Source: Pseudomonadota bacterium
Lineage (GTDB): Bacteria > Desulfobacterota > Binatia > UBA9968
Direction: 5' to 3'
DNA: 64,000 nucleotides
NCBI GenBank assembly: GCA_021324155.1
Contig: JAJPJQ010000016.1
Location: 88,994-152,993, forward strand
The notes under the pieces are model-generated. The model worked only from the letters and a program-made list of their open reading frames with translations, had not been told where the DNA came from and searched no databases. Shown piece by piece: positions 24,856 to 33,039 of the stretch. The translations under genes were made by a program, and so were the position numbers. Each line of letters opens with the position of its first letter. Position 1 is the stretch's first letter.

Positions 24856-25854
24856 TCAATTCCGCACCCAGCACACCGCCGCGATCTCGCTCAGCTCGCG
24901 GCGGAGCTTGGTCCACGAGGCTCCACCGTCGTCGCTTCGGTAGAGATAGCCGTAGCGGCTCGCGGCGAAGATCGTTTGGGGATCGTCCGAATTGGTACCG
25001 AAGGTCCACATGGAGGAATTCGGCTCGGCGGGCAGCGGCAGAAGCTTCCAAGTTTTGCCCAAATCTTCGCTCGCGGCGACCGCGCCCGACGACCCGGGCG
25101 TGAAGTCGCCGAATCCGAGAAAGATTCTCTTGGGATTTCCCGGGTCGACCGCGACGGCACGGAGATAGTTCTCTTTTCTCGGATAATCCCACGGAAGCCG
25201 CTTCTGCATCTCGCGCGGCTCCCAGGTTTGGCCGTTGTCCGTGCTCGCATAGATCTCGCGGTTGACGACGATGAAGACCGCGCGCGGCGGGCCCGCGGTC
25301 ACCGCCACGTTGTGAATATCGCGCCGCTCGGTCGCCTTGACGATGCTCCAGGTCTCGCCGCTGTCGCGGCTGTGGCGCGCGCCGTCGACTTCGAGGCCGG
25401 CCCAGACGTTGTTCGGCTCGACCGGATCGACGGCGATGCCGGTGACGCGCGGCGTGCCGACCGCCTCGCAGGTCGCCGCGACCTCCACCGGGCGCTTCTC
25501 CCAGCTCCGGCCACCGTCCCTGGAGCGAAAAATCATCGCCGGCGTAGGCGTGCCGGTGCCGGCGAACATGACGTCGGGATTTTTGGGATCAATCGCGAGC
25601 GCCCAGACGTAATACGGATTCAGCGCCGAATCGATGTAGCGCCAATTAGCGCCCGCATCCTCGCTTCGATAGAGCCCTCGCTCCGTGCCGGCGAAAAGAA
25701 TGCTATGCTCGCGCGGATGCATCGCGATCGTACGCACGGAGGCTTCGTAAGCGAAACCGCGGCGCGGCCCGACGCGCATCCAGGTCCGGCCGCTGTCTTC
25801 GCTCCGCATGATGCTCTGGCCGACGGTGCCGACGACGATCGTTAGGTCCTTCAT
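24856..25854 (-). CDS. Asp-box (BNR/sortilin-like) propeller protein, no signal peptide
   Basis: A 332-residue protein beginning 'MKDLTIVVGTVGQ' at an ATG preceded by GAGGAATC; a longer upstream frame is not supported. Repeated Asp-box motifs S-x-D-x-G-x-x-W occur as 'SEDSGRTW', 'SEDAGANW', 'SRDGGRSW', 'SRDSGETW', 'STDNGQTW', 'SEDLGKTW' and 'SDDGGASW', giving a seven-bladed propeller. It is annotated in many genomes as photosystem II stability factor-like or sialidase-like, but catalytic sialidase residues are not seen. A paralogue lies at 35933-36976. Role unknown. Confidence 0.85.
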   Translation of the reverse strand: MKDLTIVVGTVGQSIMRSEDSGRTWMRVGPRRGFAYEASVRTIAMHPREHSILFAGTERGLYRSEDAGANWRYIDSALNPYYVWALAIDPKNPDVMFAGTGTPTPAMIFRSRDGGRSWEKRPVEVAATCEAVGTPRVTGIAVDPVEPNNVWAGLEVDGARHSRDSGETWSIVKATERRDIHNVAVTAGPPRAVFIVVNREIYASTDNGQTWEPREMQKRLPWDYPRKENYLRAVAVDPGNPKRIFLGFGDFTPGSSGAVAASEDLGKTWKLLPLPAEPNSSMWTFGTNSDDPQTIFAASRYGYLYRSDDGGASWTKLRRELSEIAAVCWVRN

Positions 25855-26286
25855 TTCTGATTCCTCCGTCGATCGAAGGATTTTATAATGATGTGGACGC
25901 CGCGAATGTTCGCCGATGGCATAATCGCCTCCCGGACGGACCATAGCGGCACGCGCGCGCCGGTTCAACAGGCGGCGAAAGCCGCCTCAAGTCTCGCCTT
26001 CAGTCGCACGTCCGTGCGCAATCGGAGATGCCGTTTGATCCCATTTGGATATCCGCGGGAACAATCGCGTCCAGAATGGAACTCTGTGGATCGGTCGGCC
26101 GGGCGTCGTGCGACTCTCCTGCCACGTTCCCCTTGCCAGCGACGCGACATTGCTATATATCTGCCGGACTAATCTTTACGATGCCTTCCTCCCCCAGGCA
26201 GCGCGATGAAGAGCGTCAGCGGCCAACCGCCGCTCGCGGCGAGTAAACATTCTCTTCCGTCGAACGTAGGAAGGATGCGAATTGCT
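25855..26286. other. Intergenic region without recognised gene
   Basis: This 432-bp divergent gap between the propeller gene and a small zinc-ribbon gene holds only short open frames of unconvincing composition. AT-rich GCTATATATC at about 26151-26160 could be part of a promoter for the rightward gene. No RNA gene or repeat is seen. Confidence 0.45.
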
Positions 26287-26520
26287 ATGACCGATGCTCC
26301 CCGCTCGCGGAGTCCGTTGACGAAATTCCCCGATATCACGTACCGCCGGGCCGCAGAGAACATGGTGTGGCACTTCTGTCAGAATTGCGGCAACTGGCCG
26401 ATTGACGACTTCGCCGAAGTCACCACAGCGCAGCATTTGTTGAAGGGCAGCCTCTGCCTCGAATGCATCGCCAAGCGCCATTTCGGCGAGTGTACGATGT
26501 CGACGACACGGGGGAAGTAG
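26287..26520 (+). CDS. Small zinc-ribbon-like protein
   Basis: A 77-residue protein from ATG 26287. Two C-x2-C knuckles, 'FCQNCGNWP' (Cys 31, 34) and 'LCLECIAK' (Cys 57, 60), are 22 residues apart and should bind one zinc. The aromatic residues around the first knuckle are typical of small zinc-ribbon proteins that bind nucleic acid or protein. A longer N-terminus is possible but lacks a ribosome site. It is isolated and convergent with the next gene. Confidence 0.65.
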   Translation: MTDAPRSRSPLTKFPDITYRRAAENMVWHFCQNCGNWPIDDFAEVTTAQHLLKGSLCLECIAKRHFGECTMSTTRGK

Positions 26521-26577
26521 TTGGATATGGCGCGCGCGGTCATTCGACACTGATCGCACAGCAATCTTTTTACAGCG

Positions 26578-27588
26578 TCATTTCCGAATCTCCCCTTTCA
26601 CTTCTTGAAGGATGGAGAGATCGAAAATTTTTGCCATCGGGATATCTTTTTTAACCCCGGCTTTTTCCAGCTCCAACCGAACGCTGGCCGCCACTCCTTT
26701 CTCGCTCGGACTGCCGTCTTCGCTGTAGGCCTTGAGGCCCATCTGATAAGCCCGCGCGGCCGTCTCCTTGTCCAACGCGAGCCAGTCCATCATGATGCGC
26801 AGCGTCTCGTCGCGGTTTTGTCGAATAAAAGCGAGCCCGCGCGCGGCGGCCCGGACCGTTCTTTTGATTTGGTCCGGCTTTTCACGCAGCAGCCGGTCGC
26901 TCGTCCCAAGGCCCGGCGTCGACAGCTCCAGGTAATCGCCGGCGTTGGCGAGGATCTTAAACCCGAGATTCTCGGCCACGATGACGTAGGGGATCAAGAT
27001 CACGGTCGCGTCGACGAGCCCTTTCTTCAGAGCCTCCAACCGCACCGTACTTTCCCCGAGCGCGACGACCTTGACGTCTTTCTTATCGGGATCGAGTCCG
27101 TGTGCGTTGAGCGTCGCGAAAGTAGTGAATTGCTCGGTGCTGCCGAAAGCGCTGATCGCCAGGGTCTTGCCCCGCAGATCGCGCACACTGTTGAATTCCG
27201 GGCGCGCCACCAGATAGTGCATGGGCTTATTCACGAAAGACATCAGACCTTTCAGCGGCAGACCTCGCGCCGATGCGCGGATGATCGAATCCAACGGCGC
27301 GCCATAATCGATATCGCCGGTCGTCAATGCGGTCACGGTGACGGCGGCCCGCATCTGGATAATTTCCGGCTCGAGGCCCTCGGCTTTAAAAAAGCCTTTG
27401 ACCTGCGCGGCTCGCAGCGGCAACACCGTGATTCCCCGGCTCGGATAGGCGATGGTGATCTTCTCGGTTCTCGCGCCTGATTGCGACGGAACCTGGGCGG
27501 CGCACGGGCGGGAGATTAAAGCCGCTAACACAAATGCCCATGCGAAAACCCGGAGTATTTTATCGCCCGCCACGGTCGAATATGTCAT
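26578..27588 (-). CDS. ABC transporter substrate-binding protein (NMT1/THI5-type)
   Basis: A 336-residue periplasmic protein. The start at 27588 is preceded by GGAGGAAGC and opens a signal peptide ending near 'SRPCAAQVP'. Type II binding-fold hallmarks are 'KGFFKAEGLEPEIIQMR' and 'VRDLRGKTLAISAFGST'. No transporter components of its type are near. Helix-rich C-terminus with 'AARGLAFIRQNRDETLRIM' is common in this family. Ligand unknown. Confidence 0.87.
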   Translation of the reverse strand: MTYSTVAGDKILRVFAWAFVLAALISRPCAAQVPSQSGARTEKITIAYPSRGITVLPLRAAQVKGFFKAEGLEPEIIQMRAAVTVTALTTGDIDYGAPLDSIIRASARGLPLKGLMSFVNKPMHYLVARPEFNSVRDLRGKTLAISAFGSTEQFTTFATLNAHGLDPDKKDVKVVALGESTVRLEALKKGLVDATVILIPYVIVAENLGFKILANAGDYLELSTPGLGTSDRLLREKPDQIKRTVRAAARGLAFIRQNRDETLRIMMDWLALDKETAARAYQMGLKAYSEDGSPSEKGVAASVRLELEKAGVKKDIPMAKIFDLSILQEVKGEIRK

Positions 27589-27648
27589 GCTTCCTCCGCT
27601 GCCACTCAAAAATAGTCTTACACAGCGGGCCCGGTCAAGCTAAACGCA

Positions 27649-27677
27649 TTGACACTCCCCTTCCCTGGAGCTATGGC
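27649..27677 (+). promoter_or_regulatory. Putative sigma-70 promoter of the CmcJ-like gene
   Basis: TTGACA (27649-27654) and TATGGC (27672-27677) are separated by 17 bp, ending 8 bp before the first ATG of the gene. If used, translation more likely starts at the internal ATG 27710. Confidence 0.5.
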
Positions 27678-27685
27678 TGAAGGCA

Positions 27686-28513
27686 ATGGCGCGAGCCGAA
27701 AAGCAGCATATGCCCGAATCCGTCGACACGATCCTGATGTACATCGTCGACTCGGGCGAGAAGCCTGTGAGCAACTCTGCCGCGCACGGGGCGAAGCCCG
27801 TGCATACGGGCACCTACGAGGACCGGCCGGCGACGATTCACAACGCGCGTCTGCTGCGCGAGCCACCGGCGCTCGAGCGCGAGGGCTTCACGCTCGTCGA
27901 CCATGAGACGAAGGTCACCGACTTTTATAACGAGGACGAGATCCGCGCATTGTACTATTCCGAGATGGAGCGGCTAATAGCGCAGCAGAGCGGCGCCAAG
28001 CGCGTCTTTATTTTCGACCACACGCTGCGCGCCGAGAACGACGCGACGCGCGCGGAGAAGCAGGTGCGCGAGCCGGTGCGCCGCGTGCACAACGACTACA
28101 CGGAATGGTCGGGGCCCCAGCGCGTGCGCGATCTCCTGCCTGCGGAGGCGGAGGAGCTACTGAAGCGCCGTTTCGCGGTGATCCAGACGTGGCGCCCGAT
28201 CCGAAATCCAGTCGTAACCGCGCCGCTCGCGGTCGCGGACGCGCGCAGCCTGCCCAGGCAGGATATGATCCGGACCGAGCGACGCTATCCCGACCGCGTC
28301 GGCGAGATCTATCACATCGCATACAACCCGGCGCACCGCTGGTATTACTTTCCGAATATGCGGCGGAACGAGGCGATCGTCTTTAAGACCTTCGATTCGG
28401 CCACGGACGGCCGCGCGCGTTGGACCGCGCACGCCGCCTTCGACGATCCCACGAGCCCGCCCGACGCGCCGCAGCGCGAGAGCATCGAGATCCGCGCGCT
28501 GGCGTTCTTTTAG
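27686..28513 (+). CDS. CmcJ/NvfI-family oxidoreductase
   Basis: A 275-residue protein (267 if ATG 27710 is used) of the CmcJ/NvfI/AsqO family, whose members act in secondary metabolism as non-heme oxygenases, methyl-transfer partners or isomerases. Recognisable are 'VRRVHNDYTEWSGPQR' (family H-x-D-Y block, here H-N-D-Y), 'IQTWRPIRNPVVTAPLA', and 'WYYFPNMRRNEAIVFKTFDS'. It stands alone with its own promoter-like sequence. Reaction in this organism is unknown. Confidence 0.85.
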   Translation: MARAEKQHMPESVDTILMYIVDSGEKPVSNSAAHGAKPVHTGTYEDRPATIHNARLLREPPALEREGFTLVDHETKVTDFYNEDEIRALYYSEMERLIAQQSGAKRVFIFDHTLRAENDATRAEKQVREPVRRVHNDYTEWSGPQRVRDLLPAEAEELLKRRFAVIQTWRPIRNPVVTAPLAVADARSLPRQDMIRTERRYPDRVGEIYHIAYNPAHRWYYFPNMRRNEAIVFKTFDSATDGRARWTAHAAFDDPTSPPDAPQRESIEIRALAFF

Positions 28514-28517
28514 TTCT

Positions 28518-28766
28518 TTACAGCTCGCCAAAAATACTGAACCACGGATCGAGAAGCCGCGCGTTTACGCGCGGGATAAAGAATCCTGCGACCGCGCCCA
28601 GCACCGCGGCGGCGAGCACCGCCCCGCGAATTTCGCGCACGCCGAACGTCGAGCGGCAGACGACCATCGCGACGACGATGATGACGAAGCAGACCACGCC
28701 GGCGCTCAAAAAACCCATGAGCGCGCCGAGAACACGGCGGAGGATTGAAATGATGACGCGCTTCAA
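28518..28766 (-). CDS. Small membrane protein downstream of flavin reductase
   Basis: An 82-residue protein read from TTG 10 bp after the flavin-reductase stop, with AGTGAGG upstream. Two hydrophobic helices ('GFLSAGVVCFVIIVVAMVV' and 'GAVLAAAVLGAVAGFFI') and a conserved-looking tail 'LLDPWFSIFGEL'. The start codon is uncertain; an in-frame longer version would overlap the flavin reductase gene. No known family. Confidence 0.55.
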   Translation of the reverse strand: MKRVIISILRRVLGALMGFLSAGVVCFVIIVVAMVVCRSTFGVREIRGAVLAAAVLGAVAGFFIPRVNARLLDPWFSIFGEL

Positions 28767-28776
28767 GCCGGCCGCC

Positions 28777-29250
28777 TCACTCGGGCAGCTTGTGGTACTT
28801 CCCTTTGTAAAAGAGCAGCGGCTTGCCGTCCTCGGCGACCGTGGCGTGAAGAACTTCGCCGACATAGATCGTGTGGTCGCCGCCGTCGTAGGAGTAGACG
28901 ATCTTGCATTCGATGTGGCCGATCGCGCCGTCGATGAGCGCGAGGCCGCGCTCGCTCGCGCGCCAGCTTAGACCGTCGAACTTCGATGCGCTTTTGGTCG
29001 CGAAGCGGCGCGAGACCTCCTCCTGGTGTTCGGCGAGGACGTTCACGGCGAAGTGTCCCGAGCCGGCGAAGCAGGAATAGCAAGACGCACCCTTGTCGAC
29101 GCAGACGAGCGCGAGCGGCGGATCGAGCGAGAGCGAGGCGAAGGCGTTGGCGGTGAGGCCGAACGGGGTTCCCGACGCGTCGCGGGTCGTCACGATCGTG
29201 ACGCCGGTGGCGAAATGGCCCATGACGCGGCGGAGCTCTTTGGAGTCCAT
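28777..29250 (-). CDS. Flavin reductase family protein (FMN-binding split barrel)
   Basis: A 157-residue flavin reductase-like protein that would supply reduced FMN/FAD to an oxygenase or bind flavin itself. The N-terminal 'RRVMGHFATGVTIVTTRD' and 'GLTANAFASLSLDPPLALV' blocks are characteristic, as is 'NVLAEHQEEVSRRFA'. The C-terminal 'GDHTIYVGEVL' fits the family G-D-H motif. No flavin-dependent two-component oxygenase sits beside it. Divergent from a cupin gene. Confidence 0.9.
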   Translation of the reverse strand: MDSKELRRVMGHFATGVTIVTTRDASGTPFGLTANAFASLSLDPPLALVCVDKGASCYSCFAGSGHFAVNVLAEHQEEVSRRFATKSASKFDGLSWRASERGLALIDGAIGHIECKIVYSYDGGDHTIYVGEVLHATVAEDGKPLLFYKGKYHKLPE

Positions 29251-29375
29251 AGCTAGGCGCCCGGGGCGGCGCGCCCGATTTTTCTATGGGTATCAAACGC
29301 CGCGGCCGGGTGTCAACGAACGGCTGGACTACGCCGCGGCGAAAGTGGTAAAACGAACAGCAAAGGAGAACTAAC

Positions 29376-29930
29376 ATGGCGATCAGCGTGCGTCATGAGG
29401 ACAATTCCTTCGAACGGTACATCGCGGAGGTGCGCGCGGTGTGGGGCGACGGCAAAGACCCTCAGCTCCCCTTCAAGGTGCGGGCACTGATGGAAAAAAT
29501 GCTAAAATCGACCGCTCCCGAGGAGCCGTGGATGGCGGAGATTCTCCGCGATGGGAAGCCCTCGCGCGAGCTCTACCGCGATCCGCAGAACGGCTTCATC
29601 CAGATGGGCCACGTGCACAAGCAGGGCCACGGCAACACGCCGCACGACCACGGCCCCTGCTGGGTCGTTTACGGCGCGTATTCAGGAGTTACGGAGATCA
29701 CGCTATATGAGCGCACGGACGACGGCAAGGAGCCCGGACGCGCCGCAGTGCAGAAAAAAGAATTGCACCGTCTCTCTCCCGGCGTCGCATATGCGTACCT
29801 GCCCGGCGATATCCATTCCACGCACGCGGTCGACGGCCCGGCGATGGTCTTTCGGTTCCTGAGCTACGATCTCGAACAGATCGAGCGACACCGCTACAAT
29901 CCCGAGAAAGGCACCGTCGTCCGCGTCTGA
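29376..29930 (+). CDS. Cupin-fold protein (cysteine dioxygenase/cysteamine dioxygenase-like)
   Basis: A 184-residue cupin with metal ligands in 'GNTPHDHGPCWVVYGAYSG' (H-x-H) and 'LPGDIHSTHAVDG' (later His). The layout resembles the thiol dioxygenase branch of cupins. Its ATG follows AAGGAGAA, and its TGA overlaps the ATG of an ETHE1-like persulfide dioxygenase-type gene by one base. The pairing suggests sulfur oxidation, for instance of a thiol followed by a persulfide; this is inferred from context only. Confidence 0.8.
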   Translation: MAISVRHEDNSFERYIAEVRAVWGDGKDPQLPFKVRALMEKMLKSTAPEEPWMAEILRDGKPSRELYRDPQNGFIQMGHVHKQGHGNTPHDHGPCWVVYGAYSGVTEITLYERTDDGKEPGRAAVQKKELHRLSPGVAYAYLPGDIHSTHAVDGPAMVFRFLSYDLEQIERHRYNPEKGTVVRV

Positions 29931-30643
29931 TGGCCGGGCAGGAAATTATTTTCGAGCAGATCCGCTCGAGCGGCTGTCTCTCCTACTTTCTCGGCTGCAA
30001 GCGCGACAAAGTCGCGCTCGTGATCGACCCCGAAGAGGCGAAGATCGAGGAGTATCTCGGTCTCGCGGAGTTTTTCGACACAAAGCTTGTGTACGCGGTC
30101 GACACGCATACGCATGCCGACCACGTCTCGGCCTGCAAGATGCTGCGCGACAGCGCGGATTTGAAAGTCGTGATGCACGCGGCGACCGACGCGCCGTATG
30201 TGGACTTGAGAGTGAACGACGGCGATGCGATTCGCTGCGGCACGGTCGAGCTCCGCGTTATTCATACGCCCGGCCACACGGAAGACGGCATGTGCCTGCT
30301 CGCCGGCGAGCGGCTTTTCACCGGCGACACGCTGTTGATCGGCGGCTGCGGACGCACCGATCTCCCCGGCGGCGACGCCGAGAAGCAGTTCGAGAGTCTA
30401 AAGAAGCTCGCCGCGCTCGGCGACTCGATACAAGTCTTTCCCGCGCACGACTATCGCCTCGCCGCTTCCACCATCGGAGAGGAGAGAAAAAGCAACGCCA
30501 GGATGCTGATCGCCGCGAAAGAGGAATTCGTCCGCTTCATGACTTCGCGCAAGCCGCCCCTTCCGCGGAAGTTCCAGAAGTCGCTCGAAGAGAACCGCAG
30601 CCCGTCGCACGGCACGCAGCGCGGACTGGGCGAGGGAATCTAA
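29930..30643 (+). CDS. MBL-fold hydrolase, persulfide dioxygenase (ETHE1)-like
   Basis: A 237-residue metallo-beta-lactamase-fold protein. The metal motif is 'VDTHTHADHVSACKML' (H-x-H-x-D-H), with 'HTPGHTEDGMCLL' and 'LFTGDTLLIGGCGRTD' for the His and Asp ligands and 'VFPAHDY' at the end. The G-x-C-G-R-T-D segment is typical of ETHE1-type persulfide dioxygenases, which oxidise glutathione persulfide to sulfite. Fused start/stop with the upstream cupin indicates coupled translation. Confidence 0.87.
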   Translation: MAGQEIIFEQIRSSGCLSYFLGCKRDKVALVIDPEEAKIEEYLGLAEFFDTKLVYAVDTHTHADHVSACKMLRDSADLKVVMHAATDAPYVDLRVNDGDAIRCGTVELRVIHTPGHTEDGMCLLAGERLFTGDTLLIGGCGRTDLPGGDAEKQFESLKKLAALGDSIQVFPAHDYRLAASTIGEERKSNARMLIAAKEEFVRFMTSRKPPLPRKFQKSLEENRSPSHGTQRGLGEGI

Positions 30644-30746
30644 GGTGTGGATAAGAATCTTGAAGTTAAGATCTAGAATTTAGAAGCCGGAAGTCTTTCA
30701 GTCTTTCTTCTAACTCCTCAGTTCTATCTTCTATATTCTGGCATTT
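30644..30746. repeat. Intergenic degenerate palindromic repeat
   Basis: The convergent spacer is unusually pyrimidine/purine biased, with iterated TTCTA/TAGAA-type units: AGATCTAGAATTTAGAAG on the left and TTCTAACTCC, TTCTATCTTC and TATATTCTGG on the right. The composition and self-complementarity recall the 964-1050 element. It may serve as a terminator region for both genes. Confidence 0.45.
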
Positions 30747-31448
30747 TCATCCTTCCGGTGTATCGTCCAGTTTTCCGTGCAGCGCGTACCAGTAGATGCT
30801 GTTCATGTAGCGCCAGCGCCGGACCGTCGCCTCTTCCACCGTCTTGAACGCAATCTCCTGAAGCTCCGGCGTATTGCAGTATTTCTCGACGATCGCGAAG
30901 CCTTTGCCGGCGTGGATCTCGTCCGCGCCGATGTGCTCCTCGAAGAAGCGGATCTCGCGCTGCCCGGGCTTGTAGCCGTAGTGCTTGTGCAGCGCCGGCA
31001 CGAGCTTTTTGCAGATATCCAGGAACTGCGATTCGAGACCGATGAACATGCCGGCGAGCGTCGCTTGCCAGGGCTTTTGATACATCATGCGCCAGCCCCA
31101 GTTCTGCAGTCCCTCGGTGCCGACGAGGACGGGCGAAGCGTCGACGCTCTCGCGCGGCAGGCCGGCGGATACGACATAATCCTTCAGCATGTCGAGGTGG
31201 CGGTCGTCGGGATTTTCCTCGTCGCCGAGGTTCTCGAAGAGGTACGTTTTGACGTCGCGGTGCGGAATCTGGGACGCCTGATATGCCATCCAGTTGAGAT
31301 ATTCGCCGACGAAATGAAAATGCTGCTGGCAATAGAGCGCGGTCTGCTCTTTGGTAAGCTCGCCCGCCGCCCATTTGTTGAAGAACGGATGATCCTTGCT
31401 GTGCTTCTGGTTGCGCCGGGCGGTCAGCTGCTCGCGGAAAGTCGCCAT
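30747..31448 (-). CDS. Heme-oxygenase-like diiron family protein (TenA/PqqC fold)
   Basis: A 233-residue helical protein. Start 31448 is chosen because AGAGGTGA precedes it and the upstream frame overlaps the previous gene. Ligand spacing matches diiron heme-oxygenase-like enzymes: Glu 77 and His 84 (E-x6-H), Glu 139, then 'EHIGADEIH' with His 172, Asp 176 and His 179 (H-x3-D-x2-H). It lies 4 bp after a THI5/NMT1-type binding-protein gene, an arrangement repeated in reverse order at 33.0-34.8 kb. Substrate unknown. Confidence 0.85.
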   Translation of the reverse strand: MATFREQLTARRNQKHSKDHPFFNKWAAGELTKEQTALYCQQHFHFVGEYLNWMAYQASQIPHRDVKTYLFENLGDEENPDDRHLDMLKDYVVSAGLPRESVDASPVLVGTEGLQNWGWRMMYQKPWQATLAGMFIGLESQFLDICKKLVPALHKHYGYKPGQREIRFFEEHIGADEIHAGKGFAIVEKYCNTPELQEIAFKTVEEATVRRWRYMNSIYWYALHGKLDDTPEG

Positions 31449-31452
31449 GGCA

Positions 31453-32451
31453 TCACCTCTTGCCTTCCCAGAGCTTGTCAAAAAAGCCGCTCTTTGCAAA
31501 GTCGTTGAGATAGCGCCGGTCGATGAGATCGTCCGCCTTAATGCTCTTCGCGCGCGCGTCGGTCTTCGCGATCTCGTCGAGAATCGACTGCAATGCCTCG
31601 GGGCGGATGTCGAGGCGCTTCTCGAGCGCCTTTATCTCCGTGCTGTACGATGCGTCAAGTATCTTCCGGTCGGTGACGCGCAGATATTTGCTCATCACCT
31701 TATAGGTGAACTCGCGGTCCTCGTGCAGAATCTTCGACGCCTCGGCCATCGCTTTCATGAATTCGCCGATTACGGGCGCGCGCTTCGCAAGGACCGTCTT
31801 GCGCGTGACGAACGCCGTCGCGGCGTAAGGAATCTTCTGGTCGGGGCCGTAGATGACGTAGTGAAAGCCCTGCGCGAGCGCCAGCGTGTCGGAGGGCGGA
31901 TTGAGGCACGCGGCGTCGAGGTTGCCTGAGACGAGCGCGGCCAGCGTCTCCGGCGAGCCGCCGGACTGGATCAATTGCACGTCCTTGACGGGGTCGAGTC
32001 CTTTTTGCCTGAGCGCCTGGACGGTAAAGAAGTGCGGGTTGCTGCCGATGCGGTTGATGCCGATTTTTTTCCCGCGCAGGTCCTCCGGCGATTTCACCAC
32101 CGTTCCGGCGAGAATGCTGTGAGTGAAGACGTTCTTGACCGCGCCGATGAAAATGAAGTCGGTCGCGCCCTGGACATAGGCGCGGATGTTGCCCTCGCCG
32201 CCGGTGAGCGCGATCTCGGCGTCGCCGCCCAGCATGGCGGCGGTGACCGCGGGCGATGAGGCGATGTAAACGAGCTGAAAGTCGAGATTATATTTCTTGA
32301 ATAGACCCGCCTCGGCGGCAACCCACGGCATCGCCTGCGAGATCACGCGTGCGGAGTGAATGCCGACGAGCCTATCGGCGGCGACGGCGCGAGTGGCGGC
32401 GGAGACCGTTACGATTGCCAGCAAGGCGAAAATTTTCGCGTGGCGTCGCAT
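31453..32451 (-). CDS. ABC transporter substrate-binding protein (NMT1/THI5-type)
   Basis: A 332-residue periplasmic protein with signal peptide to 'ATRAVAADRL' and the type II fold: 'GLFKKYNLDFQLVYIASS' and 'PEDLRGKKIGINRIGSN'. Its stop codon lies inside the ribosome site of the next gene, the diiron-like protein, so the two are translated together. No matching permease nearby. Ligand unknown. Confidence 0.87.
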   Translation of the reverse strand: MRRHAKIFALLAIVTVSAATRAVAADRLVGIHSARVISQAMPWVAAEAGLFKKYNLDFQLVYIASSPAVTAAMLGGDAEIALTGGEGNIRAYVQGATDFIFIGAVKNVFTHSILAGTVVKSPEDLRGKKIGINRIGSNPHFFTVQALRQKGLDPVKDVQLIQSGGSPETLAALVSGNLDAACLNPPSDTLALAQGFHYVIYGPDQKIPYAATAFVTRKTVLAKRAPVIGEFMKAMAEASKILHEDREFTYKVMSKYLRVTDRKILDASYSTEIKALEKRLDIRPEALQSILDEIAKTDARAKSIKADDLIDRRYLNDFAKSGFFDKLWEGKR

Positions 32452-32496
32452 GCGCGCGAGCCTAACGAAGCGTTCCGGCTATGTCAACTTGCGGGA

Positions 32497-32525
32497 TTGA
32501 CACGGCGCGCCGCGATGCGTAAGCT
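32497..32525 (+). promoter_or_regulatory. Putative promoter of the lipoprotein gene
   Basis: TTGACA (32497-32502) and TAAGCT (32520-32525) with a 17-bp spacer, 32 bp ahead of the ATG. The -10 is weak. Confidence 0.4.
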
Positions 32526-32557
32526 CGGCGAAATCGGTTCGTAGGGAGAAAGGCACC

Positions 32558-33025
32558 ATGAAAAGAGTTTTACTCCTCGGAATTGTGGCCGCGTCGGCGC
32601 TTGCCGGCTGCGTTGTTCAACAACCCGGCGGCGGAGGCGGCTCTGGCGGCGGAGGGTACGCATATTGCGGCGGCGCCCACCGCCTTTCCATTTCCGATCT
32701 CGATATGTCACCCGATCCTATCGCGCAGGGCGAGCGCGTGCGTATGTGGCGCGTGCGCGTTCGCAGCGACGCGAGCGGCGAATGCCAGACGACGCTTCGA
32801 ATCCGCGAGCGCAGCGACGGCGACATTGTCGGCCGCGCGCGCGTCTATTATCTGCGTCCGGGCGTAAACACCATCGAGTTCGACCCGCTGGAAAGCTACC
32901 GCTTTCACCGCCGCGAGCACTGCTTCGATGTAATCGCCGATATCGGCGGCACCGCCCGCACGGTCGACGCGGCGCGGGCTTTCTGCGCGCGTCAGGTCGC
33001 CGGGAACCGCTGGAGCCTGCGATAG
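32558..33025 (+). CDS. Hypothetical lipoprotein
   Basis: A 155-residue protein with lipobox 'ALAGCVVQQ' (Cys 18), a Gly/Ser linker, and a small globular domain with Cys at 'YCGGAH', 'GECQTT', 'EHCFDV' and 'AFCARQ' that could form two disulfides in the periplasm. 'SDLDMSPDPIAQGERVRMW' and 'LRPGVNTIEFDPLESY' suggest an immunoglobulin-like beta sandwich. No family name. Confidence 0.75.
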   Translation: MKRVLLLGIVAASALAGCVVQQPGGGGGSGGGGYAYCGGAHRLSISDLDMSPDPIAQGERVRMWRVRVRSDASGECQTTLRIRERSDGDIVGRARVYYLRPGVNTIEFDPLESYRFHRREHCFDVIADIGGTARTVDAARAFCARQVAGNRWSLR

Positions 33026-33039
33026 TGCACGCAGCGAAG

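Noticed and set aside
25965..26246. Small overlapping open frames in the 25.9-26.2 kb gap
   Set aside because: They lack ribosome sites, recognisable motifs and consistent codon use.
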